From Polyodon spathula (Eukaryota > Chordata > Actinopteri > Acipenseriformes > Polyodontidae), in NCBI RefSeq assembly GCF_017654505.1, contig NC_054540.1, forward strand, positions 44,314,054-44,378,053: DNA of 64,000 nt, in the 5' to 3' direction. The position numbers and the translations under genes are program-made. The notes beneath the pieces are model-generated. The model did not search any database. It saw only the letters and a list, made by a program, of their open reading frames with translations, and had not been told where the DNA came from. Each line of letters opens with the position of its first letter. The stretch's first letter is position 1. Of this stretch, positions 11,501 to 22,879 are shown one piece after another.

Positions 11501-14072
11501 GAAATCTAAATAAACCATGTCATATGCTCTGCAATTATCCATTATCGATGTTGCATCCTCAAAAAAATCAAGCAAGTTAGTTAGACACGATCTCCCTTTC
11601 CTAAAATCATGTTGACTGTCTCCCAGGACCCTGTTACCATACAGGTAATTTTCCATTTTGGATCTTATTATAGTTTCCATAAGTTTGCATATAATAGAAG
11701 TCAGACTTACTGGTCTGTAGTTACCTGGTTCAGTTTTGTTTCCCTTTTTGTGGATCGGTATTACGTTTGCAATTTTCCAGTCTGTCGGTACCACCCCTGT
11801 GTCAAGAGACTGCTGCATGATCTTGGTTAGCGGTTTGTAAATTACTTCTTTCATTTCTTTGAGTACTACTGGGAGGATCTCATCCGGCCCAGGGGATTTG
11901 TTTATTTTAAGAGCTCCTAGTCCCTTTAACACTTCTGCCTCAGTTATGCTAAAGTTATTTAAAACTGGATAGGAACTGGATGACATGTGGGGCATGTTGT
12001 CAGTATCTTCCTTTGTAAAAACTTGTGAAAAGTAATGATTTAATATATTTGCTATTTTTTTTTCTTCATCTACGATTTTGCCATTTGTATCTCTTAAACA
12101 TTTAATCTCCTCTTTGAATGTTCACTTGCTGTTGTAATATTGGAAAAACATTTTGGAATTGGTTTTAGCTCCCTTAGCAATGTTCATTTCTATTTCTCTC
12201 TTGGCCTTTCTAACTTCCTTTTTGACTTGCATTTGCAGTTCTGTGTACTCTTTCTGCGTACTTTCTTTTTGGTCCTTTTTTAATGCTCTGTAAAGTGCCT
12301 TTTTTCGCTGAATATTTTTTTTTAATTGATCTATTAAACCATTTTGGCAATTTAGTTTTACATTTAGATTTGTCTACTTTAGGGATATAATTGTTTTGCG
12401 CCTCTAGTACTACATTTTTTGAAGAACAACCATCCTTCTTCTGTGGGCGTTTTCTCTATTTTACTCCAATCTACTTCTGTTAGTCTCTGTTTCATACCTT
12501 CATAGTTTGTTTTTCTAAAATTGTAAACCTTAGCTTTAGTCATTACTTTTGGGGTTTTAAAAAACACTTCAAATGAAAACATGTTGTGGTCTGAGTTTGC
12601 CAGTGGTTCTCTGACCTCTGTTTTAGTTATTCTATCTTCATTATTTTAAAAGACTAAATCAAGGCATGCCTCCCCTCTAGTCGGTGCCTTGACAAATTGT
12701 GTTAGGAAGCAGTCATTTGTCATTTCCACCATTTCTATTTCATCCTTCGTGCTACCCACCGGGTTTTCCCATTTTATTTGGGGGAAGTTGAAATCCCCCA
12801 TTAGTATGGCTTCTCCTTTGCTACACGCATGTCTAAGGTCATTGTATAACAGATTATTGTGCTCACCGTCTGAATCTGGCGGTCTATAGCATGCTCCTAT
12901 TATTATGCCCTTTGAATTTTTGTCCGTTATTCTGACCCATATTGATTCGGTTTCATTTTCTTTGTCCAGGTTTAACACCTGGGCTTCAAGACTGTTTCTT
13001 ATGTGTAGCGCTACCCCTCCTCCTCTTCTGTCCTGCCTGTCTTTCCTATACAGTGTATACCCACAAATATTATATTCGTCTCCATCACTCTCAGACAACC
13101 ACGTTTCTGTAACACCTATCACATCATAGTTACCTGTTAGTGCAGTAGCTTCAAGTTCTAGAATTTTGTTTCTGATAATTCTAGCATTTAAATAAATACA
13201 TTTAATGGTTGTCTTACCCGAGTTGTTGTTCTTGTTTTGATGCGGTCTCCCTTCTGTTTTTTTGTTGATTTCTCCCCCCTTCCTTTCTAGTTTAAATGCT
13301 TCTGAACCTGCTCGAGGATCTTTTCTCCAAGTAGACTGGTTCCCTTGTTATTTAAGTGTAGTCCATCCCGTCTATACAGATAGTCCTATTTAATGTGTGA
13401 CGTCAGCATTGATCATTTATTTTAGATCCCAACACAACTTGAAATAACTACAGTTTGCCCCGTGTAAATTTGGTAATCACTGATCTCTTTTCCAAGTTGT
13501 TAATTATTTAATTGAAACAATTAAAGCTCCACCCAATTAATTTGCATGTACTACCTATTGCAGAGGTGCGTCGGACCGGACTTTCCGTCCCAGCATACAA
13601 AACCAGCAGTAATGAAAATAGCCTTCATAATTACAAAAAATGAGCTCAAAACATAATATTTATTTATGGAATGCATAACATACTGCCCTAAAACAACAGT
13701 CAAAATTAATTTGCCCGACCTATGGGCTCACTCACTGATAGTCTAAGTCGATTTAGCGCTAACTGTTTAATTGCATGAATTCTTACTTTGGTAAAGCGCT
13801 GTGCACTAGTAAGCAGAATTCTGGAATTCGCCTAAATGACACTAATGTATTACATTAGCTGATATATGTAGTCGTATAGTAGAATTTCTAGTACAGTACC
13901 TTAAAATTGTTTCACTTTTGTTAATCTTGACCCTTGAAATTAAAAGGAAAGTATTTATCATCGCTTGCCTACTTTATTGTCCATTAATAAATCGTATGCA
14001 TGACAATGGAAAACATAACGGTTCTAAATACTGCAAGTCTGAGTAAAACTCACCTTTCTTCTTCTCTGCCAT
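5569..14072 (-). CDS. fundc2: FUNDC2 (FUN14 domain containing 2), five coding exons
   Basis: FUNDC2 is a FUN14-family mitochondrial outer-membrane protein, related to the mitophagy receptor FUNDC1. Minus-strand coding exons are 14072-14054, 8128-7978, 7621-7546, 6880-6752 and 5646-5569. They total 453 nt (150 residues plus stop), and all junctions are GT-AG with consistent phase. The protein opens [20 protein letters not shown], then has [28 protein letters not shown], and [20 protein letters not shown], the first hydrophobic FUN14 segment. It continues with [19 protein letters not shown] and ends [11 protein letters not shown]. The ITVDWKRVE and VRTKVDE segments and the ending are closer to FUNDC2 than FUNDC1 as I recall them. 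The LIR-like core is FEVM. Intron 1 (5.9 kb) holds LINE copy A; the last intron (5647-6751) holds a SINE. The gene is convergent with CMC4, and F8 remains lie beyond its 5' end. Confidence 0.95.
6009..6302 (-). mobile_element. tRNA-derived SINE in the last FUNDC2 intron
   Basis: Read on the minus strand from about 6302, the element starts GGGGCTCCCGAGTGGCGCAT, a tRNA-like 5' end with an A-box-like GAGTGGCGCATCC. Some 75 nt on comes GGTTCGTATCC, a B-box (RNA polymerase III). A GC-rich body follows, and the element ends near GTGTGAAAAAAGACGG around 6010. This fits a tRNA-related SINE. The exact family is not named, and the 3' boundary is approximate. Confidence 0.75.
8129..10562. other. FUNDC2 intron 1, part downstream of LINE A
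   Basis: AT-rich intron sequence. I see no exon with FUNDC2-like coding and no identifiable repeat. The open frame at 8388-8609 (minus) has no recognisable content. Confidence 0.5.
10563..13400 (-). mobile_element. CR1/jockey-like LINE, copy A (defective)
   Basis: Minus-strand non-LTR retrotransposon in FUNDC2 intron 1. The apurinic-type endonuclease lies at 13122-12646 ([18 protein letters not shown], then [13 protein letters not shown]). Reverse transcriptase follows at 11995-11465 ([18 protein letters not shown]) and 11380-10817 ([13 protein letters not shown], catalytic FADDTKVGG). The 3' end at about 10563-10625 reads toward GTAAACTTTCTTATGTTC, as in copies C and D. Lesions: frame changes between 12378 and 12645 and at about 11465, and an internal deletion at about 10848. 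At that deletion copy C has roughly 190 bp more, between WSP and SVDPRDFF. It is inactive. Confidence 0.9.
13401..14053. other. FUNDC2 intron 1, part next to exon 1
   Basis: Unique-looking AT-rich sequence between the 5' end of LINE A and the FUNDC2 exon 1 donor. No feature is recognised. Confidence 0.4.
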
Positions 14073-14703
14073 TTTTCAAGCTCAACCGAAACTGGAAATA
14101 GATCCGGGAGATCAATTCCGGTTCATCAATTGACCGGGACGCGTTTTTTTTTTTTATATTTATTTATTTATTTATTTACTACCAGTATTCCTGAAGAGAC
14201 GAGAAGGCTATTACTGCAGCCTTCAGCTGCTGCATAGCGGAAGCTGAAGTTGTCACATATATCTACGTAGGAAATGTTAGTCTTGAACACAGACATACAG
14301 AACTAGGCCCTCCAACAGCTGACTTAAGTGCAGTCGAACAAGATTTCGGTCCGCCATCTTGGATGCTTATCTGTCTGCCACGACCTCTGTAAACAGGCAG
14401 TTGTGCGCAGTATCTTTTGGTGTTTAATTAATTCAGCTTCAATAAAATTGTATTTTAAAACATGGATATTAAACTATTACATTATTTTCCAAATCTTGCA
14501 ATGTCTATTTCATTTATGTATTTAATTGCAAAAGCGAAAATCAAGATATCATAGCCTACAATTAAGACATAGACCACCACCAACCCGCCCCCCCTGACCA
14601 CCAGTACTGCTTTCCAGTATTCGTTTACAGCGTATACATTACAATGTTACAATAGTATATAGTAAATTACTGGTATATAATTACATTACAAAAATACACA
14701 CAC
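14073..14703. promoter_or_regulatory. FUNDC2 upstream/promoter region
   Basis: The FUNDC2 start context on the minus strand is AAAAATGGCAGAG, a good Kozak context. Upstream are GAACCGGAA (ETS-like, around 14115), CpG-containing stretches, and a YY1-type site at 14351-14360. In mammals this is the bidirectional interval shared with F8. No F8 first exon is recognisable here. Confidence 0.4.
14351..14360 (-). promoter_or_regulatory. YY1-type site upstream of FUNDC2
   Basis: CCGCCATCTT on plus is AAGATGGCGG on the minus strand, an exact match to the YY1 core consensus. It lies about 280 nt upstream of the FUNDC2 ATG. YY1 sites of this form often mark starts of housekeeping promoters; that it acts here is inference. 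Confidence 0.4.

Positions 14704-14764
<61 letters not shown>
14704..14764. repeat. (TA)n microsatellite
   Basis: About 30 TA units, flanked by CA steps. It directly abuts the 5' end of LINE copy B. Confidence 0.95.
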
Positions 14765-14770
<6 letters not shown>

Positions 14771-14771
<1 letters not shown>

Positions 14772-16262
14772 AGACCAAAACTGTGGTATTTTATGGGATA
14801 CTGCCAGCACCTTGCAAAGGACCATATGGGCAGCTGGAAATAATTAATCTAAACACATGGCTGAAGAGGTGGTGCACACAGGATGGCTTCACCTATCTTG
14901 AACATTGAGCCACATTCTACAACAAGGACTATCTATATAGGCGGGCCGGACAGCTCTTAAATAAAAAGGGAACCAATCTACTTGGAGAAAAGATCCTCAA
15001 AGAGTTTCAGAAACATTTAAACTAGAAAGGAAGGGGGGAGAAATCAACAAAAAAAACAGAAGGGAGACCACATCAAAAGAAGGACAACAATTCAGGTAAG
15101 ACAGCCATTAAATGTATTTATTTAAATGCTAGAAGTATCAGAAACAAAATTCTAGAACTTGAAGCTACTGCACTAACAAGTAACTATGATGTGATAGGTG
15201 ATACAGAAATTTGGTTGTCTGAGAGTGATGGGGACGAATATAATATTTGTGGGACAATGTATAGGAAAGACAGACAGGACAGAAGAAGTGGAGGGGTAGC
15301 GCTATACATAAGAAACAGTCTTGAAACCCAGGTGTTAAATCTGGATGAAGAAAACAAAGTCGAATCAATATGGGTCAGAATAACAGAAAAAAATTCAAAG
15401 GGCATAATAATAGGAGCATGCTATAGACCGCCAGATTCAGATGGTGAGCAAAATAATCTGTTATACAATGACATTAAAAATGTGTGTAGCAAAGGAGAAG
15501 CCATACTAATGGAGGATTTCAACTTCCCCCATATAAAATGGGAAAACCTAGTGGCGAGCATGACGGACGAAATTGAAATTGTGGAAATGACAAATGACTG
15601 CTTCCTAATGCAATTTTTCAAATAACGAAGACAGAATAACTAAAAAAAAAAAAAGGTCAGAGAACAACTGGCAAACTCAGACCACAACATGGTCTCATTT
15701 GAAGTGCTATTTAAAACCCAAAAAGTAATGACTAAAGCTAAGGTTTATAATTTTAGAAAAGCAAACTATGAAGGTATGAAACAGAGACTAACAGAAGTAG
15801 ATTGGAGTAAAATACAGAAAACAGCCACAGAAAAAGGATGTTTAAACAATGGATGATAAACAATTACATCCCAAAAGTAGACAAATCTAAATGTAAAACT
15901 AAATTGCCAAAATGGTTTAATAGATCAATTTAAAAAAAATATTTAGCAAAAAAAGGTACTTTTAGTGTTTAAAAAGGACTAAAAACAAAGTACACAGAAA
16001 GAGTACAGAGAACTGCAAACGAAAGTCAAAAAGGAAGTTAGAAAGGCCAAGAGAGAAATAGTAATGAACATTGCTAAGGGGGCTAAAACCAATTCCAAAA
16101 TGTTTTTCCAATATTACAACAGCAAGAGAACATTCAAAGAGGAGGTTAAATGTCTAAGAGATACAAATGGTAAAATCATAGACGAAAAAAAATAGCCAAT
16201 ATATTAAATGATTACTTTTCACAAGTTTTTACAAAGGAGGATACGGACAACATGCCCCACAT
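14771..16262 (+). mobile_element. CR1/jockey-like LINE, copy B (5' half)
   Basis: Plus-strand copy of the family seen at 10.6, 20.3 and 49.9 kb. The endonuclease is readable at 15191-15625 ([18 protein letters not shown], then [15 protein letters not shown]). Frame breaks follow at about 15625 and 15850, then the pre-RT spacer ([17 protein letters not shown]). It ends at the codons equivalent to MPHMS of copy C, exactly where the 3' end of the L2-like element begins. RT is therefore absent. The 5' end extends to the (TA)n tract and includes sequence upstream of the endonuclease that copy A lacks. Confidence 0.88.
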
Positions 16263-16265
16263 GTC

Positions 16266-19200
16266 ATTCAATATAGTAGATAAGGTGGGGCAAGACCATG
16301 GAGACATTTATACACAAGGGTAAGGAATTTGGCAACGATAATAGACAGGGAGCCAGTGAAGATGGAGTAGGAGAGGGGAAGTATGAAAGGAGTGGTGGAG
16401 GTTAAATATGATAAGGGCAGAGGCGTTTTGAATTTGTTGCAATGTTGTAAAAGTGAAATGGCAGGTGCATGTTATGGCCGAGATATGATCAGAAAGGGAG
16501 AGGGTGGAGTTGAAGATGACGCCGAGGTTCCAAGCAAAGGGGGATGGAATGATGGACAAGGGACGCAATGAGATAGTGGGACAGGGTGGGGATTTCAGTT
16601 TTTAATGGATTGATGAGGAGGTATTGGCACGCCATCCAAAATTGGATAGCAACCAAGCAAGCATATATACGGGGGGCAAGGTCAGGGGTAAAGGAGGGGA
16701 ACAAAAAGAAAATCTAGATGTCATCAGAAAAGAAATGATGGGGGTAGTTAAAAAAAGAACTTCAAGCAGTGAGGTGTAAAGGAAGAATAGCAAAGGTCCC
16801 AAGACAGAGTCCAGGGGGGCACCAACAGTTGGGATGTTGAAAGCAGCAGAAAAGGTGCGTGTATATAGGTATGACTGCAGCCAGCCACGGGGTGTGCCAG
16901 AGTTGCCAAGGTTAGAAAGAGTGGAGAGAGGGATGGGGTGATCGACTGTGTCAGAGGAAAGGTCAAGGAGAATGAGAATTGAGGAGAGGCCAGCATGGGA
17001 GGAGTTGGCCAGATGATTATGGACAGCGAGAAGGGCGGTTTCAGTGGAATGGGATGGACGGAAACCAAATTGGAATCAGGGGTAAAGTGAATTAGTGGAT
17101 ATATAGTGTGAAAGGTGCAGGTGGACTAAACACTCAAGGAGCTTAGAGAAATATGGGATGAGAGAGATTGGGGGTAATTAGCAGGGCAGTTAGGGTTGAG
17201 AGATGTTTTTTTAACAGAGGGATGATGGTAGCTGATTTGAAGATGCCAGGACAAATACCAGTGGAGAGAGAGTAGTTAAAGAGGAAGACTAGATAAGGGA
17301 GGATAAGATGGAGGAGTGGGTGTATGAGGGAGGCAGGGACAGGGTCCAGGGGGGAAGACGTAGGCGTAGACGTAGCCTTGTCAATAATGGAGGAGAGTTC
17401 AGGTAAGGATGTGGGGAGGAAAGCAGTAAAGAGGACATTAGGAGCAGGAGGAGGTGGGATGGGAAGCTGGGGGTGGGGGCTAGTCTGGGGGAGAGTCAGG
17501 AGGTGTAGGCGAATAGTACTAATTTTGGTGGTGAAGTAATCAGAAAGATCAGTAGCAGTGAGGTTTGGGAGGGATGAAGAAAGGGGACGGAATAACTTAT
17601 TGAAGGTAGAGAAGAGCTGATGGGGATGGGGGGCCAGAGCAGATGAGGGTTAGGAAGTATTTGTGTTTGGCTAGTTCCAGAGCAGAGTAAAAATTGCAGA
17701 GGAGGAAGCAGTAGGCTTTGAGGTTCAAAGGTGAGGGGGAGGACTTCCAGAGTCACTCCTCCCGACACAGGAAACATCGGTCATTTTTAAGGGAAGGGGT
17801 AAGCCATGGTTGAGGAGGCCTAGATGAAGGAGAATAAGGGTGTGGGGGTGCTAGGAACAGGATAGCACAGTAGACAGGGTGGCAGAGGCTAAGTCCAGAT
17901 GAAGGGAAGAGAAGTGGAAGCAATGAGGAAGAGAGGGAGGTCAGGGAACCAGTGTCTAGGGTACGGAGATTACGGCGGAGGACAGGGAGTGAGGGTAAAG
18001 GGGTGAAGGGAGGGAGATGGGGTAGGGAGACAGTGAAGGTGAGGAAAAAATGTTCAGAGGGAGGTCGAGGAGCAGTTATGATGGATGTTGATACCTTACA
18101 ACTGGAGAGGAAGATAACGTCCAGGGTATTACCAGATGTGTGAGTAGGGGGGGGGGGGACAAGCAGGAGATTAAACAAGTTGGTGAGAGGGAGAAGAGCA
18201 GAAGCAATAGGGGAACAATGTAGGTGGAGGTTGAAATCGCCAAGGAGAATGAAAGGGTGGAGAAGAGGGAGGAGAGATGAAAGAAGGCAGTCAAGATGGT
18301 CAAAGAATGAGGAGGGAGGGCCGGGGGGACGAGAGATGACAAGCAAGGTAATGCAGAGAGGGAAGACAAAGGAGGTAAGTTTGTCCTCAAAGGATGGGAA
18401 GGTGGTAGTTATTGGGGGAGAAGGGGCATGGGTCCAGGAGGAGGGCATAAGTAGACCAGTACCACTGCCTTTACCAACTGGTCAGGGGGTATGGTAGAAA
18501 GAGGTGGCTGAGGAGGTGAGCGCAGCGGGAGTGGCTGTGTTATGTGGTGTGATCCATATTTCTGTGAGTACAAGGACATCAAGGTGGAGGGAGAGGAAAG
18601 CATCTAAGGTGGCTGCGGACTTGTTGCAGACTGAACATGCTTCCAGAGGCCTAATTTGATTGAGGAGTGAAGGGAGGGAGGTTCAGGGATTGGGGAGGTC
18701 GGTGATGACGAGGGGAGGTTTCACTGTAAAGCCAAGGTAAATCAGGTTGATAGGAGTGGAGCGATGGGGGTTAATTAAACTTTGCAGCGGGGAGAAATTG
18801 GAAGGAGAGGGATGTGAAATGTAAATGGAGTGCTGAAAGGCATGGAGTCTAGAGTAGGGACCAGGGAGAAATGGTGATCATAGTAGCTGAAGATGCGAGG
18901 GGCAAGGAGAAGTTGGATGAGGAGTATAATAATAAAGGGAAGGGGCATGGTAGGGAGGGGTACAGTGTGGGGGGAGGAAAGGGAGGGGAAGTAGGGTAGG
19001 GGCATTAGAGTGAAGGACTCGCTCTCACAGAGCAGGAGGAGTTGGGGGGGGGGGGGGGGGTAACACAGACTCACTCACACTGAGCCTAGGAATTAGCTAT
19101 AGGGGCTAAACTGCAAGCAGTGTGCAGGGGAAGACAGAAAGCAAAATACATTTGTTGTTTTGTAGTCGTTCCAGAGCAGGAGAAACAGTCAAAAACAAAT

Positions 19201-19330
19201 CTGGGTGGTGGAGGACAAGGCACGGACTAGCACAGACGAGCGCCGCTCGCCGTGCCGCTACGCGGTGACCTCCGATACAAATAGCCTCCCAGCCGCGGGC
19301 TGATGACGTCACCTGCTCACCTCCAGCAAG
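16266..19330 (-). mobile_element. L2-like LINE, near full length but decayed
   Basis: Minus-strand non-LTR element. A GC-rich candidate 5' UTR lies at 19060-19330. Upstream coding debris follows, then an endonuclease at 18603-17753 (HPFILLGDFNLHLH, SGNTLDVIFLSS), then reverse transcriptase at about 17400-16600 ([14 protein letters not shown] with a degenerate FxxDD region). The C-terminal part at 16568-16308 reads NLGVIFNSTLSLSDHI and LHWLPVYYR, typical of L2 and Maui-like elements. Many frame breaks are present. The plus strand is extremely G+A rich throughout, with G-runs at 18148 and 19046-19060. It truncates LINE B. Confidence 0.82.
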
Positions 19331-20302
19331 TCAGAAGCTGCTGGTCTGTAAGTCAGTTGTTTTGAACAGCGAAGTCAGGTGAGCAATAAACAATTTATAG
19401 AGCTTAGCTGAATGTAGCCACAGACACCTGTAACAGGAACACCAGGGCACAGAACAGCAGATGCAGACGGTAGACAACAGGTAGATATGCAACTTATAAG
19501 ACAACTAATATATTATTAAATCCATAATATATTATACAAGTAATACATCATGTAATACAATTGGGTCATTTTAGAGTTACCAGATTTCCTGAGTGATAAA
19601 AATGATTTATAAACAAATAACAACAACAGCTCTAAAACAGTATTAAAAATATGTTGTTAACTGCAGCACATTTATTACAGTAATTTATTATGTACTATTA
19701 TAACATTGTAATGTATAGGCTGTAAATGAATACTGGAAAGCATTCTTAATAAAAGTTTCACTCATTGTCAAATATCCACGATTTCATTTAGAAACTGATA
19801 CAGATTGAAATGTACGCATGTTTTCAGTACCAAACAATAATAATGAGAAAGCGTCTTCGAATTCAATTAGATGACTTCTCGGAGCACTTTATATTGGCTT
19901 TTTGGCATAGCTGGAGGTCAAGGTATGCAATAATAAGGACAATTAAATGGTATTCCTTTCTGAATGTACATTACGTCTTTTCATCTGCAATCGGCAACAC
20001 GATGAGGGAAAAACAGCCAGTTTACTTATTATTATATATCTTTTTTAATATCATTATGTCTGAAGCGGGGGGAGCAGAGCGAGAATCACAAGGAGTGCAG
20101 CGGGATTTTAGAAAGAGCTGAGTGGAGCAAAGAAAAAGCGGAGGATATTATGAGCGGGGAGCGGAATTGTCACTACTTCGCTCCATTCACATACTCTGAA
20201 CACAACATGGATGCTCGCCGTTAAATATATATTGTCTTTAAGACAGGATTTGCACACCACAAGAGAGTAGAAGTGAACAAACTGTGTATACCTTACATGA
20301 GA
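19331..20302. other. Unassigned stretch
   Basis: AT-rich, with no recognised gene or element. An open frame at 19810-20121 (plus) shows no motif and no splice context that I can defend. Confidence 0.35.
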
Positions 20303-22709
20303 TAAGAACATAAGAACATAAGAAAGTTTACAAACGAGAGGAGGCCATTCGGCCCATCTTGCTCGTTTGGTTGTTAGTAGCTTATTGATCCCAAAATCTC
20401 ATCAAGCAGCTTCTTGAAGGATCCCAGGGTGTCAGCTTCAACAACATTACTGGGGAGTTGATTCCAGACCCTCACAATTCTCTGTGTAAAAAAGTGCCTC
20501 CTATTTTCTGTTCTGAATGCCCCTTTGTCTAAACTCCATTTGTGACCCCTGGTCCTTGTTTCTTTTTTCAGGCTGAAAAAGTCCCTTGGGTCGACACTGT
20601 CAATACCTTTTAGAATTTTGAATGCTTGAATTAGGTCGCCACGTAGTCTTCTTTGTTCAAGACTGAACAGATTCAATTCTTTTAGCCTGTCTGCATATGA
20701 CATGCCTTTTAAGCCCGGAATAATTCTGGTCGCTCTTCTTTGCACTCTTTCTAGAGCAGCAATATCTTTTTTATAGCGAGGTGACCAGAACTGCACACAA
20801 TATTCAAGATGAGGTCTTACTAGTGCATTGTACAGTTTTAACATTACTTCCCTTGATTTAAATTCAACACTTTTCACAATGTATCCGAGCATCTTGTTAG
20901 CCTTTTTTATAGCTTCCCCACATTGTCTAGATGAAGACATTTCTGAGTCAACAAAAACTCCTAGGTCTTTTTCATAGATTCCTTCTCCAATTTCAATATC
21001 TCCCATATGATATTTATAATGTACATTTTTATTTCCTGCGTGCAGTACCTTACACTTTTCTCTATTAAATGTCATTTGCCATGTGTCTGCCCAGTTCTGA
21101 ATCTTGTCTAGATCATTTTGAATGACCTTTGCTGCTGCAACAGTGTTTGCCACTCCTCCTACTTTTGTGTCGTCTGCAAATTTAACAAGTTTGCTTACTA
21201 TACCAGAATCTAAATCATTAATGTAGATTAGGAATAGCAGAGGACCTAATACTGATCCCTGTGGTACACCGCTGGTTACCACACTCCATTCTGAGGTTTT
21301 TCCTCTAATCAGTACTTTCTGTTTTCTACATGTTAACCACTCCCTAATCCATGTACATGTGTTTCCTTGAATCCCAACTGCGTTCAGTTTGAGAATTAAT
21401 CTTTTGTGCGGGACTTTGTCAAAAGCTTTCTGGAAATCTAAATAAACCATGTCATATGCTTTGCAATTATCCATTATCGATGTTGCATCCTCAAAAAAAT
21501 CAAGCAAGTTAGTTAGGCACGATCTCCCTTTCCTAAAACCATGTTGACTGTCTCCCAGTACCCTGTTACCATATAGGTAATTTTCCATTTTGGATCTTAT
21601 TATAGTTTCCATAAGTTTGCATATAATAGAAGTCAGGCTTACTGGTCTGTAGTTACCTGGTTCAGTTTTGTTTCCCTTTTTGTGGATCGGTATTACGTTT
21701 GCAATTTTCCAGTCTGTCGGTACCACCCCTGTGTCAAGAGACTGCTGCATGATCTTGGTTAGCGGTTTGTAAATTACTTCTTTCATTTCTTTGAGTACTA
21801 CTGGGAGGATCTCATCCGGCCCAGGGGATTTGTTTATTTTAAGAGCTCCTAGTCCCTTTAACACTTCTGCCTCAGTTATGCTAAAGTTATTTAAAACTGG
21901 ATAGGAACTGGATGACATGTGGGGCATGTTGTCAGTATCTTCCTTTGTAAAAACTTGTGAAAAGTAATCATTTAACATATTTGCTATTTTTTTTTCTTCC
22001 TCTACGATTTTGCCATTTGTATCTCTTAAACATTTAATCTCCTCTTTGAATGTTCTCTTGCTGTTGTAATATTGGAAAAACATTTTGGAATTGGTTTTAG
22101 CTCCCTTAGCAATGTTCATTTCTATTTCTCTCTTGGCCTTTCTAACTTCCTTTTTTACTTGCGTTTGCAGTTCCGTGTACTCTTTCTGCGTACTTTCTTT
22201 TCAGTCCTTTTTTAATGCTCTGTAAAGTGCCTTTTTTCGCTGAATATTTTTTTTAATTGATCTATTAAACCATTTTGGCAATTTAGTTTTACATTTAGAT
22301 TTGTCTACTTTAGGGATATAATTGTTTTGCGCCTCTAGTACTACATTTTTGAAGAACAACCATCCTTCTTCTGTGGGTGTTTTCTCTATTTTACTCCAAT
22401 CTACTTCTGTTAGTCTCTGTTTCATACCTTCATAGTTTGCTTTTCTAAAATTGTAAACCTTAGCTTTAGTCATTACTTTTTGGGTTTTAAATAGCACTTC
22501 AAATGAGACCATGTTGTGGTCTGAGTTTGCCAGTGGTTCTCTGACCTCTGTTTTAGTTATTCTATCTTCGTTATTTGAAAAGACTAAATCAAGGCATGCC
22601 TCCCCTCTAGTGGGTGCCTTCACAAATTGTGTTAGGAAGCAGTCATTTGTCATTTCCACCATTTCTATTTCATCCTTCGCGCTACCCACCGGGTTTTCCC
22701 ATTTTATTT
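20303..22709 (-). mobile_element. CR1/jockey-like LINE, copy C (5' truncated, best preserved)
   Basis: Minus-strand copy whose 3' end at 20303 contains the ATAAGAACATAAGAAC-type tail repeats (plus-strand reading). It extends through RT, the inter-domain spacer and the C-terminal end of the endonuclease (22689-22201: [17 protein letters not shown]). The 5' end is abruptly truncated at about 22709, against the Gmr1-like element. Truncation at the 5' end is typical of target-primed reverse transcription. Confidence 0.92.
20374..22119 (-). CDS. LINE reverse transcriptase ORF (581 codons, intact over RT)
   Basis: The longest open frame in the window. From [20 protein letters not shown] it runs through the fingers ([30 protein letters not shown]) and [15 protein letters not shown]. 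The palm follows ([29 protein letters not shown], catalytic FADDTKVGG), then the thumb and C-terminus ([23 protein letters not shown]), to the stop. RT of the CR1/L2/jockey group has this order. The M used as start is internal to the full element's ORF2; the preceding endonuclease is in another frame after a break near 22195. Copy C is the youngest-looking of the four. Confidence 0.9.
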   Translation of the reverse strand: MNIAKGAKTNSKMFFQYYNSKRTFKEEIKCLRDTNGKIVEEEKKIANMLNDYFSQVFTKEDTDNMPHMSSSSYPVLNNFSITEAEVLKGLGALKINKSPGPDEILPVVLKEMKEVIYKPLTKIMQQSLDTGVVPTDWKIANVIPIHKKGNKTEPGNYRPVSLTSIICKLMETIIRSKMENYLYGNRVLGDSQHGFRKGRSCLTNLLDFFEDATSIMDNCKAYDMVYLDFQKAFDKVPHKRLILKLNAVGIQGNTCTWIREWLTCRKQKVLIRGKTSEWSVVTSGVPQGSVLGPLLFLIYINDLDSGIVSKLVKFADDTKVGGVANTVAAAKVIQNDLDKIQNWADTWQMTFNREKCKVLHAGNKNVHYKYHMGDIEIGEGIYEKDLGVFVDSEMSSSRQCGEAIKKANKMLGYIVKSVEFKSREVMLKLYNALVRPHLEYCVQFWSPRYKKDIAALERVQRRATRIIPGLKGMSYADRLKELNLFSLEQRRLRGDLIQAFKILKGIDSVDPRDFFSLKKETRTRGHKWSLDKGAFRTENRRHFFTQRIVRVWNQLPSNVVEADTLGSFKKLLDEILGSISY

Positions 22710-22879
22710 CTCAATATACCAGGTATGTGGTACTCAAGCACGGACATAGTGTGGGGCCAACACAATGACCTGGCAGGTTCAGTCTGTTGAAGGTAAGGGT
22801 GTTGATGGAGCTGGGGCACTAGTATATCCACATTTCAGTATCAAGGGGCAATTACTGTATAGGGTAAATCTAGCTGCGG

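Noticed and set aside
14328..14525. Possible F8 first exon with signal peptide on plus
   Set aside because: The frame has no signal peptide followed by an A1-domain start, and no convincing donor.
17952..18497. Arg/Gly-rich open frames on plus
   Set aside because: Antisense shadows of the L2-like endonuclease region; the strand skew removes stop codons.
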